Assembly (NCBI GenBank): GCA_947167215.1
Contig: CAMVHE010000008.1
Span: 1-64,000, forward strand
DNA length: 64,000 nt
Origin: an uncultured Clostridia bacterium
GTDB lineage: Bacteria; Bacillota; Clostridia; Christensenellales; Aristaeellaceae
Direction: 5' to 3'
In this document: one piece after another, positions 41,665 through 51,707 of the stretch
Numbering within the stretch: position 1 is the stretch's first letter
How the letters are laid out: each line of letters opens with the position of its first letter
Program-made: the position numbers and the translations under genes
The notes under the pieces: generated by a model
What the model was told of the DNA's origin: nothing
Database searches by the model: none
Seen by the model: the letters and a program-made list of their open reading frames with translations, nothing else

Positions 41665-43035
41665 TCACCGGCCCGCGCGTTCCCGGCCGTAGGGATGCCA
41701 TCTGCCCTGCAGGAACAGGATGCCGAAAAGCACAAACAGCAGCATGTTATGCCCGATCATGCAGCCCCAGGCAGAAACAAGGCCAAGATGCATTAGCCGG
41801 GTACACACAAAGGTGCCTGCGATGCGCACGCCCCACATTCCCAGGACGTTATAGACCAGCGGGATGGCTGTCAGGCCGACGCCCTGCATCATGCCTTCCA
41901 CCACAATCGGCACTCCGTAAAACGGCTCGGATACCGCCACCATCTTCAGCACCGTCGTCCCGAGCCGGACCACTTCCGGGTCCCGGGAGAAGATGCACAC
42001 CAGCGGCTCTGCAAAGAAAAACAGCAGGGTGCCGGAAACCAGCATCAGCGAGATTTCCAGCGGAAGTATGGTCCTGCCCAGGTTCTGGAGCTGCTTCCGG
42101 TCGCCGGCGCCGTAGGCATTTCCTGCCAGTGTCGCTGCCGCCGTCTGCATTCCCCAGCCCGGAATGTAAAAAGCGGATTCCACGGTATTGGCCACCGTAT
42201 GCGCAGCGGTGGATATGTCCCCCAGGCTGTTAATCATCGCCGCAAAGGTTACATACCCGAGGGAAGTGGCAAAGCGCTGGAGCATATTGGGAACTGCCAC
42301 CCGGAAGCATGGCCGGAGAATAGCGGGGTCCGGCCGGATTCGCTGCCCCCGCGGAGAGATTTCCGGATGACGCCACAATGCCAGGAAGATGACAATGCCG
42401 CCCACCGTATAGGCCACCGCTGAAGCTGCCGCCGCGCCTTCCACGCCCCATCCCATCCCGGGAATGGTGATGTTTCCCCTCACCCGCGTGGGATAGATCA
42501 GCAGATAGTTCAGCGTCACATTGATCAGGTTCACCGCAATACCCACCCGCATGGGGGTGCGGGTGTCTCCCACGCTCCGGAGAATCGTCCCCAGGATAAT
42601 GGTGGACGTCCGGAACAGCATCGGCGAATAGAGGATCAGAAAGTAGCGTCCTGCCAGGGTCCGGATGGAAGGATCCACCTGCATCCAGACGGGGACCTTC
42701 ATGGCGACGCCCATGGTCAGCCCGGTAAAGAACAGGCCCACCAGGAGAACCATCAGCAGGGACTGGCCGCTTGCCGCTCTGGCTTTCTGTTTGTTCCCTG
42801 CTCCGAAGGCCTGGGAAATATATGCCAGGAACCCCACCCCGATGGCCGAAACGGTGCTTCCGATCATCCAGTTCACCGTGGACGTTGCACCCACTGCTGC
42901 CGTAGCCTGCGTTCCCAGAGATCCCACCATGGCAGTATCGATATACTGCACGGCGGTCTGCATGAACTGCTCCAGCATCGTCGGCCATGCCAGCGTAAAT
43001 ATGGTTCCCAGCATTTTTTCCTTTTTCTGCTCCAC
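41665..43035 (-). CDS. MATE-family multidrug/Na+ efflux transporter
   Basis: 456 residues with 12 predicted membrane helices and two homologous MatE halves (PTMLEQFMQTAVQYIDTAMVG in the first, PNMLQRFATSLGYVTFAAM in the second). MATE proteins export cationic drugs or metabolites using Na+ or H+ gradients. The start MEQKKEKMLGTIFTLAWP is typical. It lies about 100 bases after a GNAT gene on the same strand. Its substrate cannot be told from the sequence. Confidence 0.92.
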   Translation of the reverse strand: MEQKKEKMLGTIFTLAWPTMLEQFMQTAVQYIDTAMVGSLGTQATAAVGATSTVNWMIGSTVSAIGVGFLAYISQAFGAGNKQKARAASGQSLLMVLLVGLFFTGLTMGVAMKVPVWMQVDPSIRTLAGRYFLILYSPMLFRTSTIILGTILRSVGDTRTPMRVGIAVNLINVTLNYLLIYPTRVRGNITIPGMGWGVEGAAAASAVAYTVGGIVIFLALWRHPEISPRGQRIRPDPAILRPCFRVAVPNMLQRFATSLGYVTFAAMINSLGDISTAAHTVANTVESAFYIPGWGMQTAAATLAGNAYGAGDRKQLQNLGRTILPLEISLMLVSGTLLFFFAEPLVCIFSRDPEVVRLGTTVLKMVAVSEPFYGVPIVVEGMMQGVGLTAIPLVYNVLGMWGVRIAGTFVCTRLMHLGLVSAWGCMIGHNMLLFVLFGILFLQGRWHPYGRERAGR

Positions 43036-43133
43036 TTGGATTTGCCTCTTTCTTCTGCAATGGAAATCGATGTCCTGTCTGCTTCTTCCCGCTGCCGGCT
43101 CCGGACCTGCGCCGGAGGGAAACGGGAATCCGT

Positions 43134-43613
43134 TTACAGTTCGTGATAGTTAGGACAGATGTTTTCATAACGCCCGTCCTTCCTGCGGAAACCGCCGGGA
43201 AGGACGCCCAGCTGGGTAAAGCCCAGCCGCTCATACAGGTGGCGTGCATGGAGGTTGCTCTCCACCACGGCATTGAACTGGAGCACACGGAATCCCAGTT
43301 CCCTGCCTTTCTTCAGGCTGTCCAGAACCAGCTTCTCCCCGATATGCCTGCCCCGCATCCTGGAGGAAACCGCATAGCTGGCGTTGCAGATGTGCCCGCA
43401 TCGTCCCACATTATTGGGATGGAGAATATATAGTCCCAGGATTTTCCCGTCTTCCTCGGCAACGCCGGTATAGCTCTGGGATGCAAAGAAAGCGGTGCCC
43501 ATCCCGATGTCCAGGCATTCCTCCTGCGGAAAAGCAGCGCCTTCCTCCACCACTTCATTCCAGATCTGAATGAGGTTTTCGATGTCCTTCTGCGTATACT
43601 CCCGGATAATCAT
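43134..43613 (-). CDS. GNAT-family N-acetyltransferase
   Basis: 159 residues. Acetyl-CoA motif SSRMRGRHIGEKLVLDSL, then NLHARHLYERLGFTQLGVLPGGFRRKDG, which is close to the phosphinothricin/YhfO-like subgroup and to uncharacterised Clostridial acetyltransferases. Begins MIIREYTQKDIENLIQIWNE. Located upstream of the MATE gene. Substrate unknown. Confidence 0.88.
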   Translation of the reverse strand: MIIREYTQKDIENLIQIWNEVVEEGAAFPQEECLDIGMGTAFFASQSYTGVAEEDGKILGLYILHPNNVGRCGHICNASYAVSSRMRGRHIGEKLVLDSLKKGRELGFRVLQFNAVVESNLHARHLYERLGFTQLGVLPGGFRRKDGRYENICPNYHEL

Positions 43614-43714
43614 TCCTGCCTTCTCCTCCAGTATGCATTTTTTCCGGCTGCTGCCTTTCCTGCGGTCTCCATGTTTTCCCGCCCTCCGGGAAGCAGCCGG
43701 TGCCTGAACTCAAA

Positions 43715-43746
43715 AGAAAAACCGTCTCGCTCGGCGAAACGGTTTT
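43715..43746 (-). terminator. Terminator of the ribosomal superoperon
   Basis: Minus strand AACCGTTTCGC, 3-base loop, GCGAGACGGTT (one G-U pair), then TTTCTTTT, just after rplQ. Confidence 0.9.
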
Positions 43747-43752
43747 AAAAAC

Positions 43753-44265
43753 TCAGATCAGCTCAAGAACAACCATCTCTGCTCCGTCGCCACGACGCGG
43801 GCCCTTCTTCAGGATCCGGGTGTAGCCGCCGGCGCAGTTCTGTTCAGCATTCCTGGCCTTGTACTTGGGGCCGATTTCCCTGAACATCTTCTCGACGCAG
43901 GGATACTTGACCTCAGCGGTCCTCTCCTTGTAGGCCTTCTTGGTCTCGTCCTCTTTCATGGGAACATTGACATTGTACAGGTAGGCCATGATGCGGCGGC
44001 GAGCAGCAAGCTTGCTGGGCGCATCATTGGTGAAGGTCTGGGTCGTCGACTGGCCCTTGTCATTGACAAAGGTCTTCTCGACAGTAACGTTGTTATCACA
44101 CTCGTTAATCGCAAGGGTGATCAGGCGCTCGGCCATCCTGCGTACTTCCTTGGCCCGTGCCAGGGTCGTCTCGATGCGTCCATACCAGATAAGGTTTGTA
44201 ACCTGATTGCGAATGAGTGCTTTTCTCTGCGAGGCTGTACGGCCAAGCTTACGCTGAGTAGCCAT
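43753..44265 (-). CDS. rplQ: 50S ribosomal protein L17, extended form
   Basis: 170 residues, compared with about 112-127 in most Bacillota. The N-terminal part (MATQRKLGRTASQRKALIRNQVTNL) and C-terminal part (RILKKGPRRGDGAEMVVLELI) are standard. Two insertions are seen: a Thr-rich FVNDKGQSTTQTFTNDAPSK loop and a charged stretch MKEDETKKAYKERTAEVKYP with VEKMFREIGPKYKARNAEQN. Last gene of the alpha operon, before the terminator. Confidence 0.95.
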   Translation of the reverse strand: MATQRKLGRTASQRKALIRNQVTNLIWYGRIETTLARAKEVRRMAERLITLAINECDNNVTVEKTFVNDKGQSTTQTFTNDAPSKLAARRRIMAYLYNVNVPMKEDETKKAYKERTAEVKYPCVEKMFREIGPKYKARNAEQNCAGGYTRILKKGPRRGDGAEMVVLELI

Positions 44266-44404
44266 GTGAATACCCTCCTTATTTGATCCGCCTCCTGCAA
44301 ATACAGTTCCTCACACGGGGCGGATGCCCCATGCCCATATTTCCCTTAGGCGCGACCTTATTTACGGTAATACGGACATGGCATTGTGTCATGTCCGATG
44401 TTGT

Positions 44405-45349
44405 TTACTCCTCGCTGGTGCGCAGGGCAAGGCCCAGTGCTGCCAGCTTCTGCTCGACCTCTTCAAGAGACTTCTTGCCGAGGTTGCGAACCTTCATCAT
44501 ATCGTCCTGATTCCTCTGAACCAGTTCGGATACGCTGTTGATGCCTGCCCGCTTCAGGCAGTTATATGCCCGTACAGACAGGTCCAGCTCTTCAATGGTC
44601 ATCTCCAGAACCTTCTCGCGATGATCATCTTCCTTCTCATTGAATCCGATGGTCACCACCTGATCGGTCAGATCCATGAAAAGCTTAAGGTGTCCGACCA
44701 GAATCTTGGCTGCCGTGCTGATTGCTTCATCCGGCTGGACGCTTCCGTCCGTCCAGATTTCCAGCGTCAGGCGGTCGTAGTCAATAACGTCCCGGGAACG
44801 CGTGGGATCCACGGTGTAATTGACGCGCTTGGTCGGGGTGTAGATCGAATCCGTCGGAATTACTCCGATTGGCGTATTCGGAGTCTTGTTGTGGTCTGCG
44901 CTCACATAGCCGCGTCCCTTGGTAATGGTCAGATGCATCACCAGGTCTGCGTCCTCATTGAGCGTTGCAATGTGAAGGTCCTTATTGATGACTTCAATCT
45001 GATCATCCACATCCAGCACTGCAGCCGTCAGCTCGCAGGGTCCTTTTGCGTTGATCGTGATCGTCTTGGGGCCATCACAATACAGCTTTGCAGACAATTC
45101 CTTCAGATTCAAAATGATTTCCGCCACATCCTCTTTGACACCGGGAATGGCAGAGAACTCATGCTGAATGCCTTCAATGCGGATACTTGAAACGGCAACG
45201 CCGGGCAAAGAGCTCAGCAGGACACGGCGAAGGGAATTCCCCAGTGTCTGACCAAAACCATGCTCAAGCGGTTCGATAACAAACTTGCCATAGCTGTCGC
45301 TGACATCTACACGCTCGATACGGGGCTTTTCCATATCCAATTCGATCAT
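44405..45349 (-). CDS. rpoA: RNA polymerase alpha subunit
   Basis: 314 residues: N-terminal assembly domain ([21 protein letters not shown]) and C-terminal domain ([29 protein letters not shown]) that binds UP elements and activators. Normal length. It sits between rpsD and rplQ as in most bacteria, with GGAGAAG before the start at 45349. Confidence 0.98.
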   Translation of the reverse strand: MIELDMEKPRIERVDVSDSYGKFVIEPLEHGFGQTLGNSLRRVLLSSLPGVAVSSIRIEGIQHEFSAIPGVKEDVAEIILNLKELSAKLYCDGPKTITINAKGPCELTAAVLDVDDQIEVINKDLHIATLNEDADLVMHLTITKGRGYVSADHNKTPNTPIGVIPTDSIYTPTKRVNYTVDPTRSRDVIDYDRLTLEIWTDGSVQPDEAISTAAKILVGHLKLFMDLTDQVVTIGFNEKEDDHREKVLEMTIEELDLSVRAYNCLKRAGINSVSELVQRNQDDMMKVRNLGKKSLEEVEQKLAALGLALRTSEE

Positions 45350-45388
45350 TTACACTTCTCCTCCTCACTTGCCGTCCAATGCCACATT

Positions 45389-45985
45389 TTAACGAGAATA
45401 AAGCTCGACAATGAGATGCTCCTCGATCGGGCAGTCGATATCTTCCCGTGTGGGCATAGCGACGACGTTGCCGGTCAGGGCGGCAGCCTCGAAGGTCAGC
45501 CACTTGGGCGTCACAGCACCGGTGCCTTCACGCAGCGCCTTGAACATCTCCTGCTCACGGCTGCGCTCACGGACGGTGATCACATCTCCAACCTTCACGG
45601 AGTAGGAGGGGATGTCCACCTTCTTGCCATTGACAAGAATGTGACCGTGTACGATGACCTGACGGGCCATCCTGCGGGTCTTGGCCAGTCCCAGACGATA
45701 CACAACATTATCAAGACGCAGCTCGAGGAGCTTCAGCAGGTTTTCACCGGTGATGCCCTTCATGTTGCTGGCCTTCAGATAATAACGATGGAACTGCTTC
45801 TCGAGCACGCCATAGACAAACTTGACTTTCTGCTTTTCCTTCAGCTGGGTTCCATACTCAGAAACCTTCTTGCGCCGATTTCCGCCAGGATTGCGGTTAG
45901 ACTTCTTGTTGCCGTATCCCATGACTGCCGGAGAAACACCAAGGCTCCTGGCTTTCTTTGCGATAGGCTCTTTATTATTCGCCAT
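45389..45985 (-). CDS. rpsD: 30S ribosomal protein S4
   Basis: 198 residues; primary 16S rRNA binder and translational repressor in the alpha operon of other bacteria. The S4 RNA-binding domain ([34 protein letters not shown]) is clear. The N-terminus lacks the four-Cys zinc motif found in some S4 paralogues (reads [20 protein letters not shown]), so it is the zinc-independent form. AAGGAGGAC precedes the start. Confidence 0.97.
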   Translation of the reverse strand: MANNKEPIAKKARSLGVSPAVMGYGNKKSNRNPGGNRRKKVSEYGTQLKEKQKVKFVYGVLEKQFHRYYLKASNMKGITGENLLKLLELRLDNVVYRLGLAKTRRMARQVIVHGHILVNGKKVDIPSYSVKVGDVITVRERSREQEMFKALREGTGAVTPKWLTFEAAALTGNVVAMPTREDIDCPIEEHLIVELYSR

Positions 45986-46010
45986 TTTCTTTTGTCCTCC
46001 TTACAAATCC

Positions 46011-46412
46011 TTACACGCGGCGGCGCTTCGGCGGACGGCATCCGTTATGCGGAATCGGCGTCACGTCTTTGATCATATTCACTTCGAGGCCCGCTGCCTG
46101 CAGGGAACGGATGGCTGCCTCACGTCCGGAACCCGGACCCTTGACATACACCTCTACGGTCTTCAGGCCGTAGTCCATTGCTGCCTTTGCAGCCGTCTCA
46201 GCTGCAGTCTGTGCTGCAAACGGCGTAGACTTCTTGCTTCCGCGGAAGCCCAGGCCGCCGGCAGATGCCCAGCTGAGAGCATTGCCCTGAAGATCGGTAA
46301 TGGTGACAATCGTGTTGTTAAAGGAAGAGCGGATATGTGCCGCACCGCGCTCAACAACCTTGCGCTCACGACGCTTGCGCGTTGTCTTCTTCAGCTTTTG
46401 CTTAGGTGCCAT
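46011..46412 (-). CDS. rpsK: 30S ribosomal protein S11
   Basis: 133 residues, with the typical [22 protein letters not shown] and the C-terminal [18 protein letters not shown]. Component of the 30S platform near the Shine-Dalgarno helix. It lies between rpsM and rpsD. Confidence 0.98.
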   Translation of the reverse strand: MAPKQKLKKTTRKRRERKVVERGAAHIRSSFNNTIVTITDLQGNALSWASAGGLGFRGSKKSTPFAAQTAAETAAKAAMDYGLKTVEVYVKGPGSGREAAIRSLQAAGLEVNMIKDVTPIPHNGCRPPKRRRV

Positions 46413-46428
46413 AGTCAGTTACTCCTCC

Positions 46429-46806
46429 TTACTTGTCTGCCTTCTTCTTTCCGGCAATCGTCTTCTTCGGGCCCTTCCTGGTCCGAGCATTCTGCTTGGT
46501 GTTCTGTCCGCGAACCGGAAGACCACGACGATGCCGTACTCCGCGGTAGCTGCCGATTTCCATCATGCGCTTAATGTCCAGAGAGACATCGCGGCGGAGA
46601 TCGCCTTCTACCTTCAGATTATGTTCAATATATTCACGAATCTTGTTGACGTCCTGCTCACTGAGATCTTTCACGCGGGTGTCAGGATTGACTCCGGTAG
46701 CTTCAAGAATCTGCTGAGATGTCTTGACGCCGATACCAAAGATATACGTCAGTCCGTATTCGACCCGCTTCTCGCGAGGCAGGTCTACGCCAGAAATACG
46801 TGCCAT
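46429..46806 (-). CDS. rpsM: 30S ribosomal protein S13
   Basis: 125 residues. [26 protein letters not shown] at the start and [25 protein letters not shown] at the basic tail are standard. It contacts the P-site tRNA and the 50S subunit in the head. First large gene of the alpha group, after rpmJ. Confidence 0.98.
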   Translation of the reverse strand: MARISGVDLPREKRVEYGLTYIFGIGVKTSQQILEATGVNPDTRVKDLSEQDVNKIREYIEHNLKVEGDLRRDVSLDIKRMMEIGSYRGVRHRRGLPVRGQNTKQNARTRKGPKKTIAGKKKADK

Positions 46807-46924
46807 TCTTTTACCTCCGAACTGTATTCCTTTTCTTTCGGTTTACATTTATGAGAAATCGCATGGATCACAGGGTATTTCCTGCGCAGCCGCCCAAGCG
46901 ATCCTTCCTGTTCATCTTTGAAAA

Positions 46925-47038
46925 TTAACCCTGTTTCTGCTTATGCTTCGGGTTTTCGCAGATCACCATGATGCGACCTTTGCGCTTGATGATCTTGCAC
47001 TTTTCACAAATCGGTTTCACAGACGGTCTAACCTTCAT
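46925..47038 (-). CDS. rpmJ: 50S ribosomal protein L36
   Basis: 37 residues, [20 protein letters not shown] then [17 protein letters not shown]. The CxxC...C...H zinc-binding set (C11, C14, C27, H32) is complete. Found by reading the gap between infA and rpsM; it is the usual gene there. The final residue pattern KQKQG replaces the shorter QRQG. Confidence 0.96.
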   Translation of the reverse strand: MKVRPSVKPICEKCKIIKRKGRIMVICENPKHKQKQG

Positions 47039-47061
47039 TGTCCGTTTCCTCCTCGCTCTCC

Positions 47062-47283
47062 TCAGCCCTTGCTTCGCCAGGTAATACGTCCCCTGGTGAG
47101 GTCATAGGGAGAGATTTCAACTTTCACTTTGTCTCCGGGATAAATCCGAATGAAGTTCATCCGGATCTTTCCTGAAATCTGGGCGATGATTTTGTGTCCG
47201 CCAGCTACTTCAACGCGAAAATTCGCATTGGGCAGTGCTTCAACAACTACGCCCTCCACTTCAATATTGTCGCTCTTGGGCAA
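47062..47283 (-). CDS. infA: Translation initiation factor IF-1
   Basis: 73 residues, S1-like OB fold: [58 protein letters not shown]. Blocks the A site during initiation. Located upstream of rpmJ as usual. Confidence 0.97.
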   Translation of the reverse strand: MPKSDNIEVEGVVVEALPNANFRVEVAGGHKIIAQISGKIRMNFIRIYPGDKVKVEISPYDLTRGRITWRSKG

Positions 47284-47295
47284 TGTTAACCCTCC

Positions 47296-47583
47296 TTATG
47301 GTTCAACAGCGCCTGCCATGATGGCATCCAGGGCATGCCGCAGATCTGCATCGGTTACCTGCTTCCCGGAAGCAATCCGTTCCGCAATGTCTCCTGCATA
47401 CTGCGGCATGGCCCGCAGATGTTTAATCTTCTTCTTCTTTGGAGCCTGAATTTTCCTGACCCGGCCATCTGCAATCATGACGTACGGACTTTCCGCAACC
47501 GAAACGATCACGTAGTAGTGTCCCTGGTCATGGCCGGCCTTCGACAGGACAACCCGCCCGACTTCCATCGGAATTAAATTCAT
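47296..47583 (-). CDS. KOW-domain RNA-binding protein
   Basis: 95 residues. The N-terminal part GRVVLSKAGHDQGHYYVIVS is a KOW motif like that in L14e-type ribosomal proteins and Clostridial YlxR-era RNA-binding proteins. KKKKIKHLRAMP is a basic segment. It lies between adk and infA, where many Bacillota have map (methionine aminopeptidase); map is absent here and this KOW gene fills the space, as in many Clostridia. Probably ribosome-associated. Confidence 0.82.
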   Translation of the reverse strand: MNLIPMEVGRVVLSKAGHDQGHYYVIVSVAESPYVMIADGRVRKIQAPKKKKIKHLRAMPQYAGDIAERIASGKQVTDADLRHALDAIMAGAVEP

Positions 47584-47622
47584 CTTGCTCTCCCCTGTAA
47601 GTCAGGCAGCAGCTCCTCATGC

Positions 47623-48252
47623 TTACTTGTCCGCATCAAGAACCGCCAGGACTGCTTTGGTGCACTCCTCCATCGGCTGAGTTCCGTCAATGGCATGAAG
47701 AATGCCTTTTTCTGTATAGTAAGCAATCAGCGGCGCAGTCTGATCATGATATACCGTAAGCCGGCTGAGCACCGTTTCCGGTTCGTCATCCTTCCTGCGA
47801 ATCAGCTTGGCACCGCACTTTTCGCAATCCTCGCGTCCTGCAAGGTTTGCCGTGTGGTACGTGGCCCCGCATGCGGGACACACACGCCGTCCGGACAGAC
47901 GGTTCACCAGTACGTCGTCAGCAACTTCAATGTCAACAACCGCCTGGATGTCTGCAAAAGCGGAAAGTGCTTCCGCCTGAGCCACTGTCCGAGGGAAACC
48001 ATCGAGAATGTAACCGTTCTTGCAGTCATCCTGCTGTAAACGGTCGCGGACGATGTTGATCACAACAGAGTCCGGTACCAGCAGTCCCTTTTCCACGTAG
48101 GACTTGGCTTCAAGTCCTACGGGAGTTTCGGCCTTCATCGCTGCGCGAAGAATGTCGCCGGTGGAAATCTGGGGGATGCCCAGTCTCTCACATACACGTA
48201 CTGCCTGCGTACCTTTTCCTGCACCAGGAGGGCCTAAAAAAATCACATTCAT
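47623..48252 (-). CDS. adk: Adenylate kinase
   Basis: 209 residues. P-loop FLGPPGAGKGTQA, NMP-binding region QISTGDILRAA, lid with four Cys (CPACG...CEKCG) that binds Zn as in many Gram-positive enzymes, and DGFPRTVAQAE. It balances AMP, ADP and ATP. It lies downstream of secY in the spc operon. Confidence 0.97.
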   Translation of the reverse strand: MNVIFLGPPGAGKGTQAVRVCERLGIPQISTGDILRAAMKAETPVGLEAKSYVEKGLLVPDSVVINIVRDRLQQDDCKNGYILDGFPRTVAQAEALSAFADIQAVVDIEVADDVLVNRLSGRRVCPACGATYHTANLAGREDCEKCGAKLIRRKDDEPETVLSRLTVYHDQTAPLIAYYTEKGILHAIDGTQPMEECTKAVLAVLDADK

Positions 48253-48277
48253 ACAAACACCTCGCGAGGGGAGTTGT

Positions 48278-49522
48278 TCATCCCAAGAAACCTTTATGAT
48301 GGCGCATGACCATCTGTGCTTCGATAGCGCGGATCGTTTCGATACCCACAGAGACAGCGATCAGAATGGAGCTTGCTGCAAAAGGCGTGCTGATACCGGC
48401 CACACGGGTAAGGAGGGTCGGAATGGTCGCCAGGACTGCCAGGAACAATGCGCTGAACAACGTGAGACGCGAAGAAATTCTGGAAAGATAATCGCTTGTC
48501 GCTCTTCCCTGACGAATACCCGGGATAATACCACCGTTCTGCTGGATATTTTTGGAGATATCCACCGGATTGAAGGTGATGGAGGTGTAGAAGTAGGTGA
48601 AAGCGATGATCAGAAGTGCAAGCACAATCTGATAGCCGAACCCGCTCTGGAACCGACTCCACCAGAGGTTAATGGCAGAATCCGGGAAGAAAGCGAAAAT
48701 GGTTGCCGGGAACTGAAGAATGGCAAAGCCAAAGATCAGCGGCATAACGCCAGTAGCGTTGAGCTTCATGGGGATGAAGGTGGACTGACCGCCGTACATC
48801 TTGCGGCCAACAACGCGCTTGGCATACTGAACGGTGACGCGGCGCTCGCCCATGTCAACAAAGGTGATTGCCACGATCATGATAACGAAAGTCAGGATGA
48901 TTGCAATGACGGCAATGATGCCGACCGTTCCCTCGGCAACGCCTGCAATCGCGCTGACCATCCAGTTGAAGAGGTTCGATACGATACCAGCCATGATCAG
49001 GAGGCTGATGCCGTTTCCGATGCCATTCTCCGTGATGCGCTCACCGATCCACATGGCAAGGGCTGTGCCCGCTGCCATGGACAGACCGATAACCACGTAC
49101 CAGATGCCGCCCTTGGAAGTCGCACGCATCGCAAACACGAGGCCGACTGCCTGAACGAAAGCCAGGACAACCGTCAGATAACGGGAATACTCCGTGATCT
49201 TCTTGCGGCCTTCCGGGCCTTCCTTGGACAGCTTCTCCAGAGCCGGAATGGCAACCGTCAGGAGCTGGAAGATAATGCTGGCATTAATGTATGGGGTAAT
49301 ACCCATGGCCATGATGGTCATGTTAGAGAAGGAACCACCGGTCATCATGTTCATGAATCCCAGAATCGAGAACTGGTCAATGACGTTCGCCACCTGGGAC
49401 AGATTCATGCCAGGAACCGGAATAACGCTTAAAAGACGATAGATCAGCAACATTCCGAAGGTGTAGATGATCTTCTTCCGCAGTTCGGGAATGCGCCAAG
49501 CTGTTCTGATTTTCTCTAGCAT
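48278..49522 (-). CDS. secY: Protein translocase subunit SecY
   Basis: 414 residues with ten membrane helices. Pore protein for Sec export. MLEKIRTAWRIPELRKKIIY at the start, the plug/helix 2 region GITPYINASIIFQLL, and cytoplasmic loop residues GGQSTFIPMKLN...GVMPLIF are typical. Usual position between rplO and adk. It would handle the signal-peptide proteins of the accessory locus. Confidence 0.98.
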   Translation of the reverse strand: MLEKIRTAWRIPELRKKIIYTFGMLLIYRLLSVIPVPGMNLSQVANVIDQFSILGFMNMMTGGSFSNMTIMAMGITPYINASIIFQLLTVAIPALEKLSKEGPEGRKKITEYSRYLTVVLAFVQAVGLVFAMRATSKGGIWYVVIGLSMAAGTALAMWIGERITENGIGNGISLLIMAGIVSNLFNWMVSAIAGVAEGTVGIIAVIAIILTFVIMIVAITFVDMGERRVTVQYAKRVVGRKMYGGQSTFIPMKLNATGVMPLIFGFAILQFPATIFAFFPDSAINLWWSRFQSGFGYQIVLALLIIAFTYFYTSITFNPVDISKNIQQNGGIIPGIRQGRATSDYLSRISSRLTLFSALFLAVLATIPTLLTRVAGISTPFAASSILIAVSVGIETIRAIEAQMVMRHHKGFLG

Positions 49523-49523
49523 A

Positions 49524-49964
49524 TCAGATCACCTCAGCAGTTCCGCCAGCCGCTTCAATCTTCTCCTTTGCCGAGGCCGTATACTTGGCGGCTTTCACCG
49601 TCAGCTTCTTGGTAAGTTCGCCGCTTCCCAGAATCTTGAGACCGTCCAGTTCCTTCCGGATGATCTTCTTCTCGGCCAGCAATGCTGCGGTCACGACGGT
49701 GCCTTCCTCGAAGCAATCGAGAGCGCCAACGTTGACGGTAGCAAACTGCTTTGCAAAGATGTTCTTGAAGCCGCGCTTCGGCAGCTGACGGACGAGGGGC
49801 ATCTGGCCGCCTTCAAATCCGGGACGCTTTCCGCCGCCACTACGGGCTTTTGCACCCTTGTGGCCTTTACCGGACGTCTTACCCAGTCCGGATCCCACGC
49901 CACGGCCCTTGCGGCGCGGCGCGGTGGTAGAGCCCAGTGCGGGCTTGAGTTCGTTCAACTTCAT
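49524..49964 (-). CDS. rplO: 50S ribosomal protein L15
   Basis: 146 residues. [30 protein letters not shown] and the Gly/Lys-rich tail [26 protein letters not shown] are the L15 signature. Late 50S assembly protein. It ends one base before secY. Confidence 0.98.
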   Translation of the reverse strand: MKLNELKPALGSTTAPRRKGRGVGSGLGKTSGKGHKGAKARSGGGKRPGFEGGQMPLVRQLPKRGFKNIFAKQFATVNVGALDCFEEGTVVTAALLAEKKIIRKELDGLKILGSGELTKKLTVKAAKYTASAKEKIEAAGGTAEVI

Positions 49965-49976
49965 GGTGAATCCTCC

Positions 49977-50159
49977 TTAGTCGCCAATTTCGACTACCGA
50001 CACCAGATGCTTTACCTTGAAGATCATGCCGCGGATGGCGGGGGTATCTTCAAACACCTTGGTGGAGTTGACCTTGTGCAGACCCAAAGCTTCTACAATC
50101 CTGATGTGATTCGGCTTGCTGGAGACAGGAGACTTCACAAGTTTAACCTGCAGTTTCAT
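49977..50159 (-). CDS. rpmD: 50S ribosomal protein L30
   Basis: 60 residues, the short bacterial form (MKLQVKLVKSPVSSKPNHIR, EALGLHKVNSTKVFEDTPAI). It lies between rpsE and rplO, its usual place. Confidence 0.97.
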   Translation of the reverse strand: MKLQVKLVKSPVSSKPNHIRIVEALGLHKVNSTKVFEDTPAIRGMIFKVKHLVSVVEIGD

Positions 50160-50173
50160 ATCTCTTTTCCTCC

Positions 50174-50731
50174 TTAACCAAGCAGCTCTTCCACAGTCTT
50201 GCCGCGAAGCTTTGCAACCTCTTCCGCATTGCGGAGGGCTGCCAGTCCATTAAGCGTGGCTTTCACCATGTTGATCGGATTGTTTGAGCCATAGCTCTTG
50301 GTGCGAATGTCCTTCACGCCGCACAGCTCAAGCACTGCACGGGCGGGGCCGCCGGCGATAACGCCGGTGCCTTCGGGAGCGGGCAGCAGCACGACTTCGC
50401 CAGTGCCGAAACGGCCGGTGGCTCCGTGTGGAATGGAGGTTCCCTTCAGGCTGACATTAATGAGATGCTTTTTGGCATCTTCCGCAGCTTTGCGCGCTGC
50501 TTCAGGAATTTCAGTGGCTTTTCCAATGCCGCATCCTACGCGACCCTTGCCGTCGCCCACAACCACCAGCGCTGCGAAGCGCATGTTGCGGCCGCCCTTA
50601 ACGGTCTTCGATACACGGTTAATGGAAACCATTTTCTCCTGAAACTCGCTTTCCGGGCGGCGCTCACGGCGCGGACCCCGCTCGCGGCGCTCGCCGCGAT
50701 CCTGCGGTTTTCTATCCATGTTCTGAGGCAT
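50174..50731 (-). CDS. rpsE: 30S ribosomal protein S5
   Basis: 185 residues. Core motifs [24 protein letters not shown] and [16 protein letters not shown] are standard. The N-terminal tail is Arg/Glu-rich ([20 protein letters not shown]) and longer than in E. coli. Involved in translational fidelity. AAGGAGG precedes the start at 50731. Confidence 0.97.
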   Translation of the reverse strand: MPQNMDRKPQDRGERRERGPRRERRPESEFQEKMVSINRVSKTVKGGRNMRFAALVVVGDGKGRVGCGIGKATEIPEAARKAAEDAKKHLINVSLKGTSIPHGATGRFGTGEVVLLPAPEGTGVIAGGPARAVLELCGVKDIRTKSYGSNNPINMVKATLNGLAALRNAEEVAKLRGKTVEELLG

Positions 50732-50751
50732 GTTAGTGTATCCTCCTTGAA

Positions 50752-51120
50752 TCAGAAGTCGAGGCCCGCTTCACGGGCGCCTGCAGCAACCTCGGCTACG
50801 CGGCCGGTATAGACATATCCGCCGCGGTCGAAGACGACCTGCTTGATGCCGGCAGCCAGAGCACGCTCTGCAACCGTCTTGCCAACCAGTTTGCTGGCAC
50901 CCTTCTTGTCGAGCTCAGCAAGCTGTCCCTTGACCTGGGGATCCAGCGTAGAGCAGGAAACCAGGGTCCTCTGGGTGGTATCATCGATGACCTGTACATA
51001 GATGTGGTTCAGGCTGCGATACACGCACAGACGCGGCATCTCGGGCGTGCCGCTGATCTTCTTACGTACACGCTCGTGACGGATTCTGCGAACCTCATTG
51101 CGATCGCGTTTATTGAACAT
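50752..51120 (-). CDS. rplR: 50S ribosomal protein L18
   Basis: 122 residues, begins [22 protein letters not shown] and ends with [14 protein letters not shown]. Binds 5S rRNA in the central protuberance together with L5. It lies between rplF and rpsE. Confidence 0.98.
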   Translation of the reverse strand: MFNKRDRNEVRRIRHERVRKKISGTPEMPRLCVYRSLNHIYVQVIDDTTQRTLVSCSTLDPQVKGQLAELDKKGASKLVGKTVAERALAAGIKQVVFDRGGYVYTGRVAEVAAGAREAGLDF

Positions 51121-51138
51121 AAGCGTTCACTCCCTTCC

Positions 51139-51681
51139 TTACTTCTTACCTGTCTTGCCTTCCTTGCGGCGGATAACCTCATCCTCGTACTTGATACCCT
51201 TTCCGAGGTAGGGCTCCGGCTTGCGGATGGCGCGAATGTCTGCGGCCATATTGCCGACCTGCTGCTTGTCAATGCCATTGACCTCAATGGTCGTTGCACT
51301 GGGGGTTGCGAAGCTGATGTGCTCCGGAGCCTCGATGACTACAGGATGGCTGAAGCCGATGTTGATGGTCAGCGTGTTTCCCTTGGCCTCGGCACGATAG
51401 CCGGTACCCACCAGATTGAGGGTCTTCTTGAAGCCGGTGGTCACACCGATAACCATGTTATTGATGAGAGCACGGTACAGACCGTGGAAAGCACGATTCT
51501 GCTTCTCGTCATTCGGACGGGACACATGAACATGTCCGTCTTCGACCTTGACTGTGATGTTCTTGTTGATCGCCTGTTCGAGCTGGCCCTTGGGTCCCTT
51601 CACGACAACAACGTTGTCATCGGTAACCGTAATGGTAACGCCGGCCGGGACAGCAATCGGATGTCTTCCAATTCGAGACAT
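51139..51681 (-). CDS. rplF: 50S ribosomal protein L6
   Basis: 180 residues with two L6 repeats (MSRIGRHPIAVPAGVTITV; GTGYRAEAKGNTLTINIGFSH). It supports the factor-binding region of the 50S subunit. Standard length and position. Confidence 0.98.
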   Translation of the reverse strand: MSRIGRHPIAVPAGVTITVTDDNVVVVKGPKGQLEQAINKNITVKVEDGHVHVSRPNDEKQNRAFHGLYRALINNMVIGVTTGFKKTLNLVGTGYRAEAKGNTLTINIGFSHPVVIEAPEHISFATPSATTIEVNGIDKQQVGNMAADIRAIRKPEPYLGKGIKYEDEVIRRKEGKTGKK

Positions 51682-51707
51682 TGTATTTACCTCCGTTTCA
51701 GCGTCTA

